A stretch of 64,000 nt of DNA, taken from the NCBI RefSeq assembly GCF_000735585.1, contig NZ_JNNO01000015.1, positions 1 through 64,000 of the forward strand, read 5' to 3'. The notes below the pieces were generated by a model that was not told the DNA's origin, searched no databases, and saw nothing but the letters and a program-made list of their open reading frames with translations. A program made the translations under genes and the position numbers. Each line of letters starts with the position of its first letter. The stretch's first letter is position 1. The stretch comes from Devosia sp. LC5. GTDB lineage: Bacteria; Pseudomonadota; Alphaproteobacteria; Rhizobiales; Devosiaceae. Positions 16,079 through 24,046 of this stretch are shown here, one piece after another.

Positions 16079-18529
16079 ATGACCGAAAAACTCGTTATCA
16101 TCGGCAATGGCATGGCCCCCGGCCGGGCTCTCGAAAAGCTCTTCGAGACCGATCCGGGCCGTTACAGCGTCACCATTTTCAACGCCGAACCGCGCGTCAA
16201 TTACGACCGCATCATGCTCTCGCCGGTCCTGTCGGGTGAAAAGTCCTTCGAGGACATCATCATCCATGGCGATGCCTGGTACATCGAGCACGAGATCATG
16301 CTCTACAAGGGGCACAAGGTCGTCGAAATCGATCGCGAGAACCGCATCGTGCGCTCCGAACAGGGCGCAATGGCGGAATATGACAAGCTGATCATCGCCA
16401 CCGGCTCGGTGCCCTTCATCATCCCCGTGCCCGGCCACAAGCTGGCTGGTGTGCTGAGCTATCGCGATCTTGACGACGTGCATGCCATGATGCTGGCCGC
16501 CAAGGCGCGTGGCCATGCCGTGGTCATCGGCGGGGGCCTGCTCGGGCTCGAGGCCGCTGCGGGCCTGATCAATCAGGGCATGAGCGTCACCGTGCTGCAC
16601 ATCGCCCCCACGCTGATGGAGCGCCAGCTCGATCCGGCCGCCGGCTATCTGCTGCAAAAGGAACTGGAGCGTCGCGGTATAGAGGTCATCACCAAGGCCA
16701 ATACCAAGGAAATCACCGGCACCGACCGCGTCGAAGCCGTGCATCTGGATGATGGCACAATCATCAAGGCCGATATCGTGGTCATGGCCGTCGGTATCCG
16801 CCCCAATTCGGGCCTGGGCAAGGAAGCCGGTCTCGCGGTCAATCGCGGCATCGTCGTCAACGACCAGATGCAGACCTCCGACCCGGCCATTTACGCGCTG
16901 GGCGAATGTGCCGAAGTCGGCGGCATGTGCTATGGCCTCGTCGCTCCGCTCTACCAGCAGGCCAATATCGTGGCAGCGCATCTGGGCGGCGATCACGGCG
17001 CAGCCTTCGTGCCGCAACATACCGCCACCCGCCTCAAGGTCACCGGTATCGATCTCTACTCCGCCGGCGATTTCGGCGAGGGTGAGGACCGCGAGGAAAT
17101 CGTGCTGCGCGACGCCAATGCCGGCGTCTACAAGCGCCTGATCCTCAAGGACGACAAGATTATCGGCGCCGTGCTCTATGGCGAAACCGCTGACGGTCCC
17201 TGGTTCTTCGACATGCTCAAGAACAAGACCGACACGCGCGAAATGCGTGACACATTGATCTTTGGCCAGGCCTATCAAGGAGGGTCCCCCCTGGACCCTA
17301 TGGCGGCCGTTGCAGCATTGCCGGATGAGGCAGAGATTTGCGGCTGCAACGGCGTATGCAAAGGCAAAATCACCGGCGCCATCACGGCCAAGGGCCTGAC
17401 CACGCTCGATGGCGTGCGCGCCCACACCAAGGCTTCGGCCTCCTGCGGCTCCTGCACCGGGTTGGTCGAACAGCTCCTGCACGCCACTCTGGGCGATGCC
17501 TATAATCCTGCCGCCGTGCAGCCCATGTGCCCCTGCACCGAATATGGCCATGACGACGTGCGTCGCCTGATCATCGCCAAGGGTCTGAAATCCATTCCCG
17601 CCGTGATGCAGGAACTGGAATGGAAAACCTCCTGCGGCTGCGCCAAGTGCCGCCCGGCGCTCAATTACTATCTCGTGGCCGATTGGCCGGGTGAATATGA
17701 GGATGATGGCCAATCCCGCTTCATCAATGAGCGCGTCCACGCCAATATCCAGAAGGACGGCACCTATTCCGTCGTCCCCCGCATGTGGGGCGGCATGACC
17801 AATCCCAAGGAATTGCGTGCCATTGCCGACGTGGCCGACAAGTTCCAGATTCCCGCCGTCAAGGTCACCGGCGGCCAGCGCATCGATCTGCTCGGCGTCA
17901 AGAAGGAAGACCTGCCCGGCGTCTGGGCTGATCTGAACGCCGCCGGCATGGTCTCGGGCGCTGCCTATGCGAAGGGCCTGCGCACCGTCAAAACCTGCGT
18001 CGGCTCCGACTGGTGCCGCTTCGGTACCCAGGATTCCACGGGTCTGGGTATTCGGCTGGAGAAGTTCATGTGGGGCGCCTGGACCCCGGCCAAGGTCAAG
18101 CTCGCCGTCTCCGGCTGCCCGCGCAATTGCGCCGAAGCCACCTGCAAGGATATCGGTGTGGTCTGCGTCGACTCTGGGTACGACATCCACTTTGCCGGCG
18201 CTGCGGGTCTCGACATCAAGCCCACCGAATTGCTCTGCCATGCCGATACCGAGGACGAAGCCCTCGAGATCATCGTCGCGCTGACTCAGCTCTATCGCGA
18301 ACAGGCCCGCTATCTCGAGCGCATCTATAAATGGGCCAAGCGTGTCGGCACGCCGTCCATCCTGGCCAATGTGGTCACCGACCGCGACAAGCGCCGCGCC
18401 TATTACGAGCGCTTCGTCTATGCGCAGACTTTTGCGCAGATCGATCCCTGGGAAGAACGCGTCAACGGCAAGGACGCCCACGAATTCGCCGCCATGGCCG
18501 AATTCGGCATGCCGGTAGCAGCGGAGTAA
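16079..18529 (+). CDS. nirB: Assimilatory nitrite reductase [NAD(P)H] large subunit
   Basis: NirB reduces nitrite to ammonium in the cytoplasm. The 816-residue protein has an FAD/NAD(P)H-binding domain (GNGMAPGRALE; second Rossmann motif VVIGGGLLGLEAAAGL). A BFD-like [2Fe-2S] domain follows (CGCNGVCKG ... SASCGSCTG) and then a further cysteine motif (CGCAKCRP). The nitrite/sulfite reductase halves end with siroheme-[4Fe-4S] ligands in TCVGSDWCRFG and GCPRNCAEATCKD. AAAGGAG precedes the ATG. It sits between the NarK transporter and nirD and depends on siroheme made by the downstream cysG. Confidence 0.96.
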   Translation: MTEKLVIIGNGMAPGRALEKLFETDPGRYSVTIFNAEPRVNYDRIMLSPVLSGEKSFEDIIIHGDAWYIEHEIMLYKGHKVVEIDRENRIVRSEQGAMAEYDKLIIATGSVPFIIPVPGHKLAGVLSYRDLDDVHAMMLAAKARGHAVVIGGGLLGLEAAAGLINQGMSVTVLHIAPTLMERQLDPAAGYLLQKELERRGIEVITKANTKEITGTDRVEAVHLDDGTIIKADIVVMAVGIRPNSGLGKEAGLAVNRGIVVNDQMQTSDPAIYALGECAEVGGMCYGLVAPLYQQANIVAAHLGGDHGAAFVPQHTATRLKVTGIDLYSAGDFGEGEDREEIVLRDANAGVYKRLILKDDKIIGAVLYGETADGPWFFDMLKNKTDTREMRDTLIFGQAYQGGSPLDPMAAVAALPDEAEICGCNGVCKGKITGAITAKGLTTLDGVRAHTKASASCGSCTGLVEQLLHATLGDAYNPAAVQPMCPCTEYGHDDVRRLIIAKGLKSIPAVMQELEWKTSCGCAKCRPALNYYLVADWPGEYEDDGQSRFINERVHANIQKDGTYSVVPRMWGGMTNPKELRAIADVADKFQIPAVKVTGGQRIDLLGVKKEDLPGVWADLNAAGMVSGAAYAKGLRTVKTCVGSDWCRFGTQDSTGLGIRLEKFMWGAWTPAKVKLAVSGCPRNCAEATCKDIGVVCVDSGYDIHFAGAAGLDIKPTELLCHADTEDEALEIIVALTQLYREQARYLERIYKWAKRVGTPSILANVVTDRDKRRAYYERFVYAQTFAQIDPWEERVNGKDAHEFAAMAEFGMPVAAE

Positions 18530-18534
18530 TCGAT

Positions 18535-18867
18535 ATGACCGACTGGATTGAAATCGGCGATATCAACGCCATCCCCCGCCGCGGCGCTCGCTGTGTCAAC
18601 ACGCCAAGCGGCAAGATCGCGGTGTTCCGCACCCAGGAAGACCAGGTCTTCGCTATCGAAAACCGTTGCCCTCATAAGCACGGTCCGTTGAGCGAAGGCA
18701 TTGTCCACGGCGCCTCGGTCACCTGCCCCCTGCACAATTGGGTCTTCGACCTCGCCACTGGCCAGGCCCAGGGCGCCGATGAAGGCTCGGTGCGCACCTA
18801 TCCCATCGACGTCATCGACGGCCGCATCTTCATGGCCGCCGAAGCTGCCTTGGTGGCGGCGGAGTAG
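18535..18867 (+). CDS. nirD: Nitrite reductase [NAD(P)H] small subunit
   Basis: The 110-residue NirD subunit partners NirB. It has a Rieske-type fold with all four [2Fe-2S] ligands kept: Cys45-Pro-His47 and Cys64-Pro-Leu-His67. This matters because many NirD proteins have lost them. The ATG at 18535 is five bases after the nirB stop; a longer in-frame extension lies inside nirB and is not used. The nasA start follows 7 bases downstream. Confidence 0.95.
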   Translation: MTDWIEIGDINAIPRRGARCVNTPSGKIAVFRTQEDQVFAIENRCPHKHGPLSEGIVHGASVTCPLHNWVFDLATGQAQGADEGSVRTYPIDVIDGRIFMAAEAALVAAE

Positions 18868-18874
18868 GGCAGGG

Positions 18875-21499
18875 ATGACCACTACCCGCACCACCTGCCC
18901 CTATTGCGGCGTCGGCTGCGGTGTGCTGGCCACCCCGCAGTCCGACGGTTCTGTCACCATTGCCGGCGACCCCGACCATCCGGCCAATTTCGGCCGCCTC
19001 TGCTCCAAGGGCTCGGCGCTGGGCGAAACCCTCTCGCTCGACGGCCGCCTGCTGCACCCCGAAATCAACGGCGCCCGCGCTACTTGGGATCAGGCGCTGG
19101 ATCTCGTCGCCACCACATTCCAGGCCACCATCGCAGAACACGGCCCCAATTCCGTCGCCATCTATGGCTCGGGCCAGCTCCTCACCGAGGATTATTACGT
19201 CGCCAACAAGCTGATGAAAGGCTTCATCGGCTCAGCCAATATCGACACCAATTCGCGCCTCTGCATGGCCTCCTCCGTCGCCGGCCACAAGCGCGCCTTC
19301 GGCTCCGATACCGTCCCCGGCAATTACGAAGATCTCGAACTGGCCGACCTCATCGTGCTGGTTGGCAGCAATCTGGGCTGGTGCCACCCAGTACTCTACC
19401 AGCGCATCGTCGCCGCCAAGGCCGCTCGCCCCGATATGCGTGTCGTGTTGATCGACCCTCGCCGCACCGTCACCGCCGACATTGCTGACCTGCACCTGCC
19501 CGTCCAATCGGATGGCGATAGTGCGCTGTTCGTTGGCCTATTGGCCCATCTCGCCCGCAACGGCATCACGGCGCCCGATTTCGTGGCCGATCACACCTCC
19601 GGCGCCGAAGCCGCGCTGCTGGTGGCCGAGGATTGGCCCATCGCCCGCGTCGCTGCCGCCACGGGCCTGTCCGAACACGCTGTCACCCTGTTCTACGACT
19701 GGTTTGCCCGCACCGAGAAAGCCGTCACCGTCTATTCCCAGGGCGTCAATCAATCGGCCTCGGGCAGTGACAAGGTCAATGCCATCATCAATTGCCACCT
19801 GCTGACCGGCCGCATCGGCCGGCCGGGCATGGGCCCGTTCTCGGTTACCGGCCAACCCAATGCCATGGGCGGCCGCGAAGTCGGCGGGCTGGCCAATATG
19901 CTCGCCGCCCATATGGATTTCACCCCCGAGGCGATCGAACGGGTAGGGCGCTTCTGGGGCAGCGACAATGTCGCCCAAAGCCCCGGCCTCAAGGCCGTCG
20001 ATCTCTTCGCCGCCATGGCGCGCGGCGAGATCAAGGCCGTCTGGATCATGGCGACCAACCCGGTCGATTCCATGCCCGAGGCCGATGCCGTCTGCGCTGC
20101 GCTGGCCGCCTGCCCCTTTGTCGTTGTCTCCGATATGTCCGCCCGCACCGATACCGGTGTGATTGCCCATGTCCGCCTGCCCGCTGCGGGCTGGGGCGAA
20201 AAGAACGGCACTGTCACCAATTCGGAACGGCGCATCTCGCGCCAGCGACCTTTCCTCGCGCTGCCTGGCGAGGCCCGCCCCGATTGGTGGATCGTCAGCC
20301 AGGTCGCCCAGCGCATGGGTTTTGGCGCGGCCTTCGCCTACAAGAACCCTGCCGAAATCTTCGCCGAACACACCGCCCTCTCGGCCTTCGAAAACGACGG
20401 CGCCCGCGACTTCGATCTCACCGGCCTGCTCGGCGCCGATTATGACAGCCTCGCTCCAACCCAATGGCCCATCCGCAACAAGCCCAGCGCCCGCATGTTC
20501 GGCACCGGCGCCTTCTATACGCCCGACGGCAAAGCCCGTTTCGTGCCCGTGCTGCCGCCCCCGCCCTTCGCCCCGGCGCCGGGCAGCTTCATCCTCAATA
20601 CCGGCCGCGTGCGCGATCATTGGCATACCATGACCCGCACCGGTAAAGCCGCACGCCTCTCCGCGCATTATGCCGAGCCCTTCGTTGAAATCCATCCCCA
20701 GGACGCCGAGGCGCTGAACATCCGCCGTGCCACCCTGGTCCGGCTCAGCAATACTCATGGCACGGCCGTCGTCCGCGCCCTGGTCACCGATAGGCAGCGG
20801 CGCGGCCATGTCTTCGTGCCCATGCATTGGACCGATCAATTCGCCTCCCATGGCCGCATCGATGCTCTGGTCACCGCCAAGGTCGATCCGGTCTCCGCCC
20901 AGCCCGCTCTCAAAATGGCACTCGTCCACGCCGAGCCCGTCGCCGTGCGCCTCTATGGCTTTTTCGTCGCCACCCAGCGCCCCGCGCTCGACAGCGCGGA
21001 CTATTGGGCCATAGCCGAAGCCCCTGGCGGCATGCGGGGCGAGCTGGCCTGGTTCGAGGAACCGGCCGACTGGGAAGCCTGGCTCCGCATCGCTTTCGGC
21101 CTGCCGGAAACTATCCGCGTGCTCTCCGCGCTCGACACCCGCTCGGGCCGTCGCAGCTTTGCTGTCATGGATGCCGGCAAGCTGATCGCCGCGCTCTATA
21201 CCGCGCCCGATCCGGTCCTCGTCTCCCGCCAATGGGCCGTGGGCCTGCTCACCGCGGACAAGCTGGATGGTTCTGCCGTCCTCGCCGGCCGCCCCGGCGC
21301 CGATATGCCAGACAGCGGCGCCATCGTCTGCTCATGCTTTTCCGTGGGTATCAACACCATCGTCGCCGCCGTTACGGGGCAGGGCTGCACCACGGTGGAA
21401 GCCGTCGGCGCCTGCACCAGGGCCGGCACCAATTGCGGTTCCTGCCGCGCCGAAATCAGGGGGATCATCGATGCACATCGTCTCGCCGCCGCCGAGTAA
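18875..21499 (+). CDS. nasA: Assimilatory nitrate reductase catalytic subunit with C-terminal [2Fe-2S] domain
   Basis: NasA reduces nitrate to nitrite in the cytoplasm. The 874-residue molybdopterin enzyme has an N-terminal [4Fe-4S] motif (Cys8, Cys11, Cys15, Cys43). The large bis-MGD domain follows, with TNPVDSMPEAD and the GEKNGTVTNSERRISRQR segment. A molydopterin dinucleotide-binding domain comes next (LNTGRVRDHWHTMTRTGK). The last 60 residues form a BFD-like [2Fe-2S] domain (CSCFSVG ... CGSC), probably the electron entry site. No separate NasB flavoprotein gene lies in the island, so the electron donor is not obvious here. It overlaps cysG by 29 bases. Confidence 0.95.
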   Translation: MTTTRTTCPYCGVGCGVLATPQSDGSVTIAGDPDHPANFGRLCSKGSALGETLSLDGRLLHPEINGARATWDQALDLVATTFQATIAEHGPNSVAIYGSGQLLTEDYYVANKLMKGFIGSANIDTNSRLCMASSVAGHKRAFGSDTVPGNYEDLELADLIVLVGSNLGWCHPVLYQRIVAAKAARPDMRVVLIDPRRTVTADIADLHLPVQSDGDSALFVGLLAHLARNGITAPDFVADHTSGAEAALLVAEDWPIARVAAATGLSEHAVTLFYDWFARTEKAVTVYSQGVNQSASGSDKVNAIINCHLLTGRIGRPGMGPFSVTGQPNAMGGREVGGLANMLAAHMDFTPEAIERVGRFWGSDNVAQSPGLKAVDLFAAMARGEIKAVWIMATNPVDSMPEADAVCAALAACPFVVVSDMSARTDTGVIAHVRLPAAGWGEKNGTVTNSERRISRQRPFLALPGEARPDWWIVSQVAQRMGFGAAFAYKNPAEIFAEHTALSAFENDGARDFDLTGLLGADYDSLAPTQWPIRNKPSARMFGTGAFYTPDGKARFVPVLPPPPFAPAPGSFILNTGRVRDHWHTMTRTGKAARLSAHYAEPFVEIHPQDAEALNIRRATLVRLSNTHGTAVVRALVTDRQRRGHVFVPMHWTDQFASHGRIDALVTAKVDPVSAQPALKMALVHAEPVAVRLYGFFVATQRPALDSADYWAIAEAPGGMRGELAWFEEPADWEAWLRIAFGLPETIRVLSALDTRSGRRSFAVMDAGKLIAALYTAPDPVLVSRQWAVGLLTADKLDGSAVLAGRPGADMPDSGAIVCSCFSVGINTIVAAVTGQGCTTVEAVGACTRAGTNCGSCRAEIRGIIDAHRLAAAE

Positions 21500-22976
21500 G
21501 TCGCGCCCCGACCGCATGGCCCCGCTCGCCGTGCTGCCGGTGTTTTTCAGCCTTGAAGGCAAGCGGGTGATCGCCATTGGCGGCTCCGAGCCCGCCACCT
21601 GGAAGATCGAATTGCTGGCTGCCGCCGGTGCCCATGTGCAGGTGCTGGCACCGATCGACGAATGGTGCGACGAGTTGATCATATTGGCCGAAACCGGCGC
21701 CTCGGCGGGCACGATCAGCCTGGTCGATTGCTATTGGGCGCCTTCCGATCTCTCCGGCGCGGCGCTGGCCGTAGCCGATATCGAAGATGACGCGGAAGCG
21801 CTCGCCTTCACCGAAGCCGCCCGCGACGCCAGCGTGCCCTATAATGTCATCGACCGGCCCGAATATTGCCAGTTCCAGTTCGGCTCCATCGTCAATCGCT
21901 CGCCCGTCGTGGTCAGCATTTCAACGGCCGGCGCGGCCCCCATTCTGGGCCAGGCCGTGCGCCGCCGCATCGAGACATTGCTGCCGCAAACGCTCACAGC
22001 CTGGGCGAGACTGGCGCAGGACATTCGCGGCAAGGTCATGGCTGCGCTCGAACCCGGCCCGCAGCGCCGCGCGTTCTGGGAGCGCCTGGCCGACCGCGCC
22101 TTTGGTGATGCTGCGCCCACGCAAATGGATAGCGATATCGCCGCGATCAGCGCCGCCCCTGCCACCGGTCGTGTCACCCTGGTCGGCGCGGGCCCAGGCG
22201 ATGCGGACCTTCTCACCATCAAGGCCGTTCGTGCCCTGCAATCCGCCGATGTCATCCTGTTCGATGATCTGGTCTCGGCCGAAGTCCTCGAACTGGCCCG
22301 CCGCGAGGCCAAGCGCATGCTGGTCGGCAAGCGCGCCGCCCGCACCAGCTGCCGCCAGGAAGACATCAATGCCATGATGCTGACCCTGGCCCGCCAGGGC
22401 AAACATGTGGTCCGGCTAAAGTCCGGCGATCCAATGATTTTCGGCCGTGCCGGCGAAGAAATCGAGATGCTCGAACGCCACGGCATCGCTGTTTCCGTGG
22501 TCCCCGGTGTCACCGCCGCTCTGGCGCTCGCCAGCCGCCTCGGCGTCTCGCTGACCCATCGTGATCACGCCCAATCCGTCCGCTTCGTCACCGGCCATTC
22601 GCGCCAGGGCGTGCTGCCCGACACCCTCAATTGGCAGGCCCTGTCCGACCCCGCCACCACCAGCGTCTATTACATGTCCCGCCGCACCCTGCCGGCCATC
22701 GTGGCGCAATTGCAGGGGCAGGGCATGTCCATGGCGACCCCCGCCATCATCGCCGGCAATGTCGGCCGCGCTGACGAGCAAATCTGGCGCGGCACAATCG
22801 GCCAAGCCGTTGCCGCCGTGAGCGATTTCCCGCTCAGCGCCCCGACCATTTTCGCCGTCGGCGACGCGCTACACCGCGCGGCGCTTGGAGCTGTTGCGGG
22901 CAACGACCCGCGGGGTGACGACGAAATGCTCGGCTTCCGCCCGCCCGCGAATGCGCTCGATTACCAGGCGGGCTGA
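21471..22976 (+). CDS. cysG: Siroheme synthase (precorrin-2 dehydrogenase/ferrochelatase plus SUMT)
   Basis: CysG makes siroheme from uroporphyrinogen III, supplying NirB. The 501-residue product has the N-terminal NAD-binding dehydrogenase/ferrochelatase domain (VIAIGGSEPATWKIELLAAAGAHV). A dimerisation segment follows, then the C-terminal uroporphyrinogen-III methyltransferase (VTLVGAGPGDADLLTIKAVRALQSADVILFDDLVS ... RLKSGDPMIFGRAGEE). The ATG at 21471, preceded by AGGGGGA, overlaps nasA by 29 bases. The final 30 or so residues extend past the usual SUMT end (APTIFAVGDALHRA) and are encoded opposite the 3' end of the convergent lacI gene. Confidence 0.94.
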   Translation: MHIVSPPPSKSRPDRMAPLAVLPVFFSLEGKRVIAIGGSEPATWKIELLAAAGAHVQVLAPIDEWCDELIILAETGASAGTISLVDCYWAPSDLSGAALAVADIEDDAEALAFTEAARDASVPYNVIDRPEYCQFQFGSIVNRSPVVVSISTAGAAPILGQAVRRRIETLLPQTLTAWARLAQDIRGKVMAALEPGPQRRAFWERLADRAFGDAAPTQMDSDIAAISAAPATGRVTLVGAGPGDADLLTIKAVRALQSADVILFDDLVSAEVLELARREAKRMLVGKRAARTSCRQEDINAMMLTLARQGKHVVRLKSGDPMIFGRAGEEIEMLERHGIAVSVVPGVTAALALASRLGVSLTHRDHAQSVRFVTGHSRQGVLPDTLNWQALSDPATTSVYYMSRRTLPAIVAQLQGQGMSMATPAIIAGNVGRADEQIWRGTIGQAVAAVSDFPLSAPTIFAVGDALHRAALGAVAGNDPRGDDEMLGFRPPANALDYQAG

Positions 22977-23900
22977 CTGCAGCCCCAGCAATTCCCCGGA
23001 CTGATCCACGCTGGTCAGCCCGTTCTGCGCGAAGTCGCAATACATCGTATTGTCATAGCCCACGATCGCCAGGTCCTGGGGAATGCGCAGGCCCAGTTCG
23101 GTCGCCACGCTGATGACTTCAAGCGCGATGAAATCGGTCCAGCAGAATAGCGCATCGGGCTTGCTCGGTCCCTCCAGCAGCCGCCGCGCCGCGATCTGCA
23201 CTTCGCGCAGCGTCTGCGGCGCGCGGATGATGTTGATATTCTCCCCCAATCCGTTCTCGATCATTTCGCGGCGATAGCCCAGCTCCCGTTCGGACAGAAT
23301 GGTCGAGGTGGTGGACGCCAGACTCAGCATGGCGATGTTGCGAAAACCATTGGCCAGCAAGTGCTTGACCACGAGGCGCGCGCCCAACTGATCGTCATTG
23401 TTGACCGTATCGAACAATTGGCTGGTCTCGGCATGGTGCCCGATCGTCACCAGAGGCTTTTGCTTGGCGATAATGCCCAGCCGATCCATATATTCGGTGG
23501 TGCCGATCATGATGATGCCGTCCATCTGCCGGTCGATCATCGCCTCGACCAGCGCCTCCTCCGCTGGTCCCTGCGAATGGCTGGTCCCCATCATCAGCTG
23601 ATATTGCGTGCGCTCCAGTGCCGAATTCACCCCGGCCAGAATGTCGGCAAAGAACGGATTGCGGATATCGGGCAGCACCAGGCCCAGCGTATAGGTCTGC
23701 CCCCGCATGCCGCGCGCTGAGGCCAGCGGCCGGTAGTTCAGCTTGTTCATCGAGGCGCGCACCTTGTTGCGCAGCGACTCGCTGACCCCATAGGCCTCCC
23801 GCAATACCTTGGAAACGGCCGCGACCGAGACGCCGGCATCTTCGGCCACCTCCCGGATTGTCACGCGGTCATTCTTCTTTCCCGGTTTTGCTTCAGCCAT
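22869..23900 (-). CDS. LacI-family transcriptional regulator of the rhamnoside operon
   Basis: A 343-residue LacI/GalR repressor. The helix-turn-helix is at about residues 13-35 (VTIREVAEDAGVSVAAVSKVLRE), followed by the hinge (NYRPLASARGMRGQ) and a periplasmic-binding-like effector domain (LGLVLPDIRNPFFADILAGV). It diverges from the GH78 rhamnosidase and ABC importer operon with 146 bases between them, so it most likely represses that operon in response to a rhamnoside or rhamnose. Its last 108 bases are antisense to the 3' end of cysG, an unusually long coding overlap. Effector identity is inferred only from neighbours. Confidence 0.9.
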   Translation of the reverse strand: MAEAKPGKKNDRVTIREVAEDAGVSVAAVSKVLREAYGVSESLRNKVRASMNKLNYRPLASARGMRGQTYTLGLVLPDIRNPFFADILAGVNSALERTQYQLMMGTSHSQGPAEEALVEAMIDRQMDGIIMIGTTEYMDRLGIIAKQKPLVTIGHHAETSQLFDTVNNDDQLGARLVVKHLLANGFRNIAMLSLASTTSTILSERELGYRREMIENGLGENINIIRAPQTLREVQIAARRLLEGPSKPDALFCWTDFIALEVISVATELGLRIPQDLAIVGYDNTMYCDFAQNGLTSVDQSGELLGLQSARLVIERIRGRAEAEHFVVTPRVVARNSSKRRAV

Positions 23901-24015
23901 TCAAACGCCTTTCAGCCCTTCAAAATCGGGCATTTCACCTTGTGTCATTATTCGGTGCGAACGCCTATTGCCAAACAAATGAAAATGTAGAACGCTATAC
24001 GTAGAACAGTACACA

Positions 24016-24031
24016 CTCGGAAACTACCGAG
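24016..24031. promoter_or_regulatory. Small dyad in the rhamnosidase leader
   Basis: CTCGG and CCGAG flank a six-base centre, 15 bases before the GH78 start. It could be a leader hairpin or part of the LacI operator region. The divergent gap 23901-24046 must contain the operator, but no clear 18-20 bp LacI-type palindrome stands out. Confidence 0.3.
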
Positions 24032-24046
24032 CCAGAGGAGAATGCC

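Noticed and set aside
15902-18481. 859-codon open frame antisense to nirB
   Set aside because: It is a shadow of a GC-rich gene. nirB has all family motifs and a clear ribosome site on the other strand.
19538-21232. Long antisense frame in nasA, and similar ones opposite nasS, rhamnosidase, metZ and lysK
   Set aside because: Each is fully contained in a gene with strong motif evidence and has no recognisable motif of its own.
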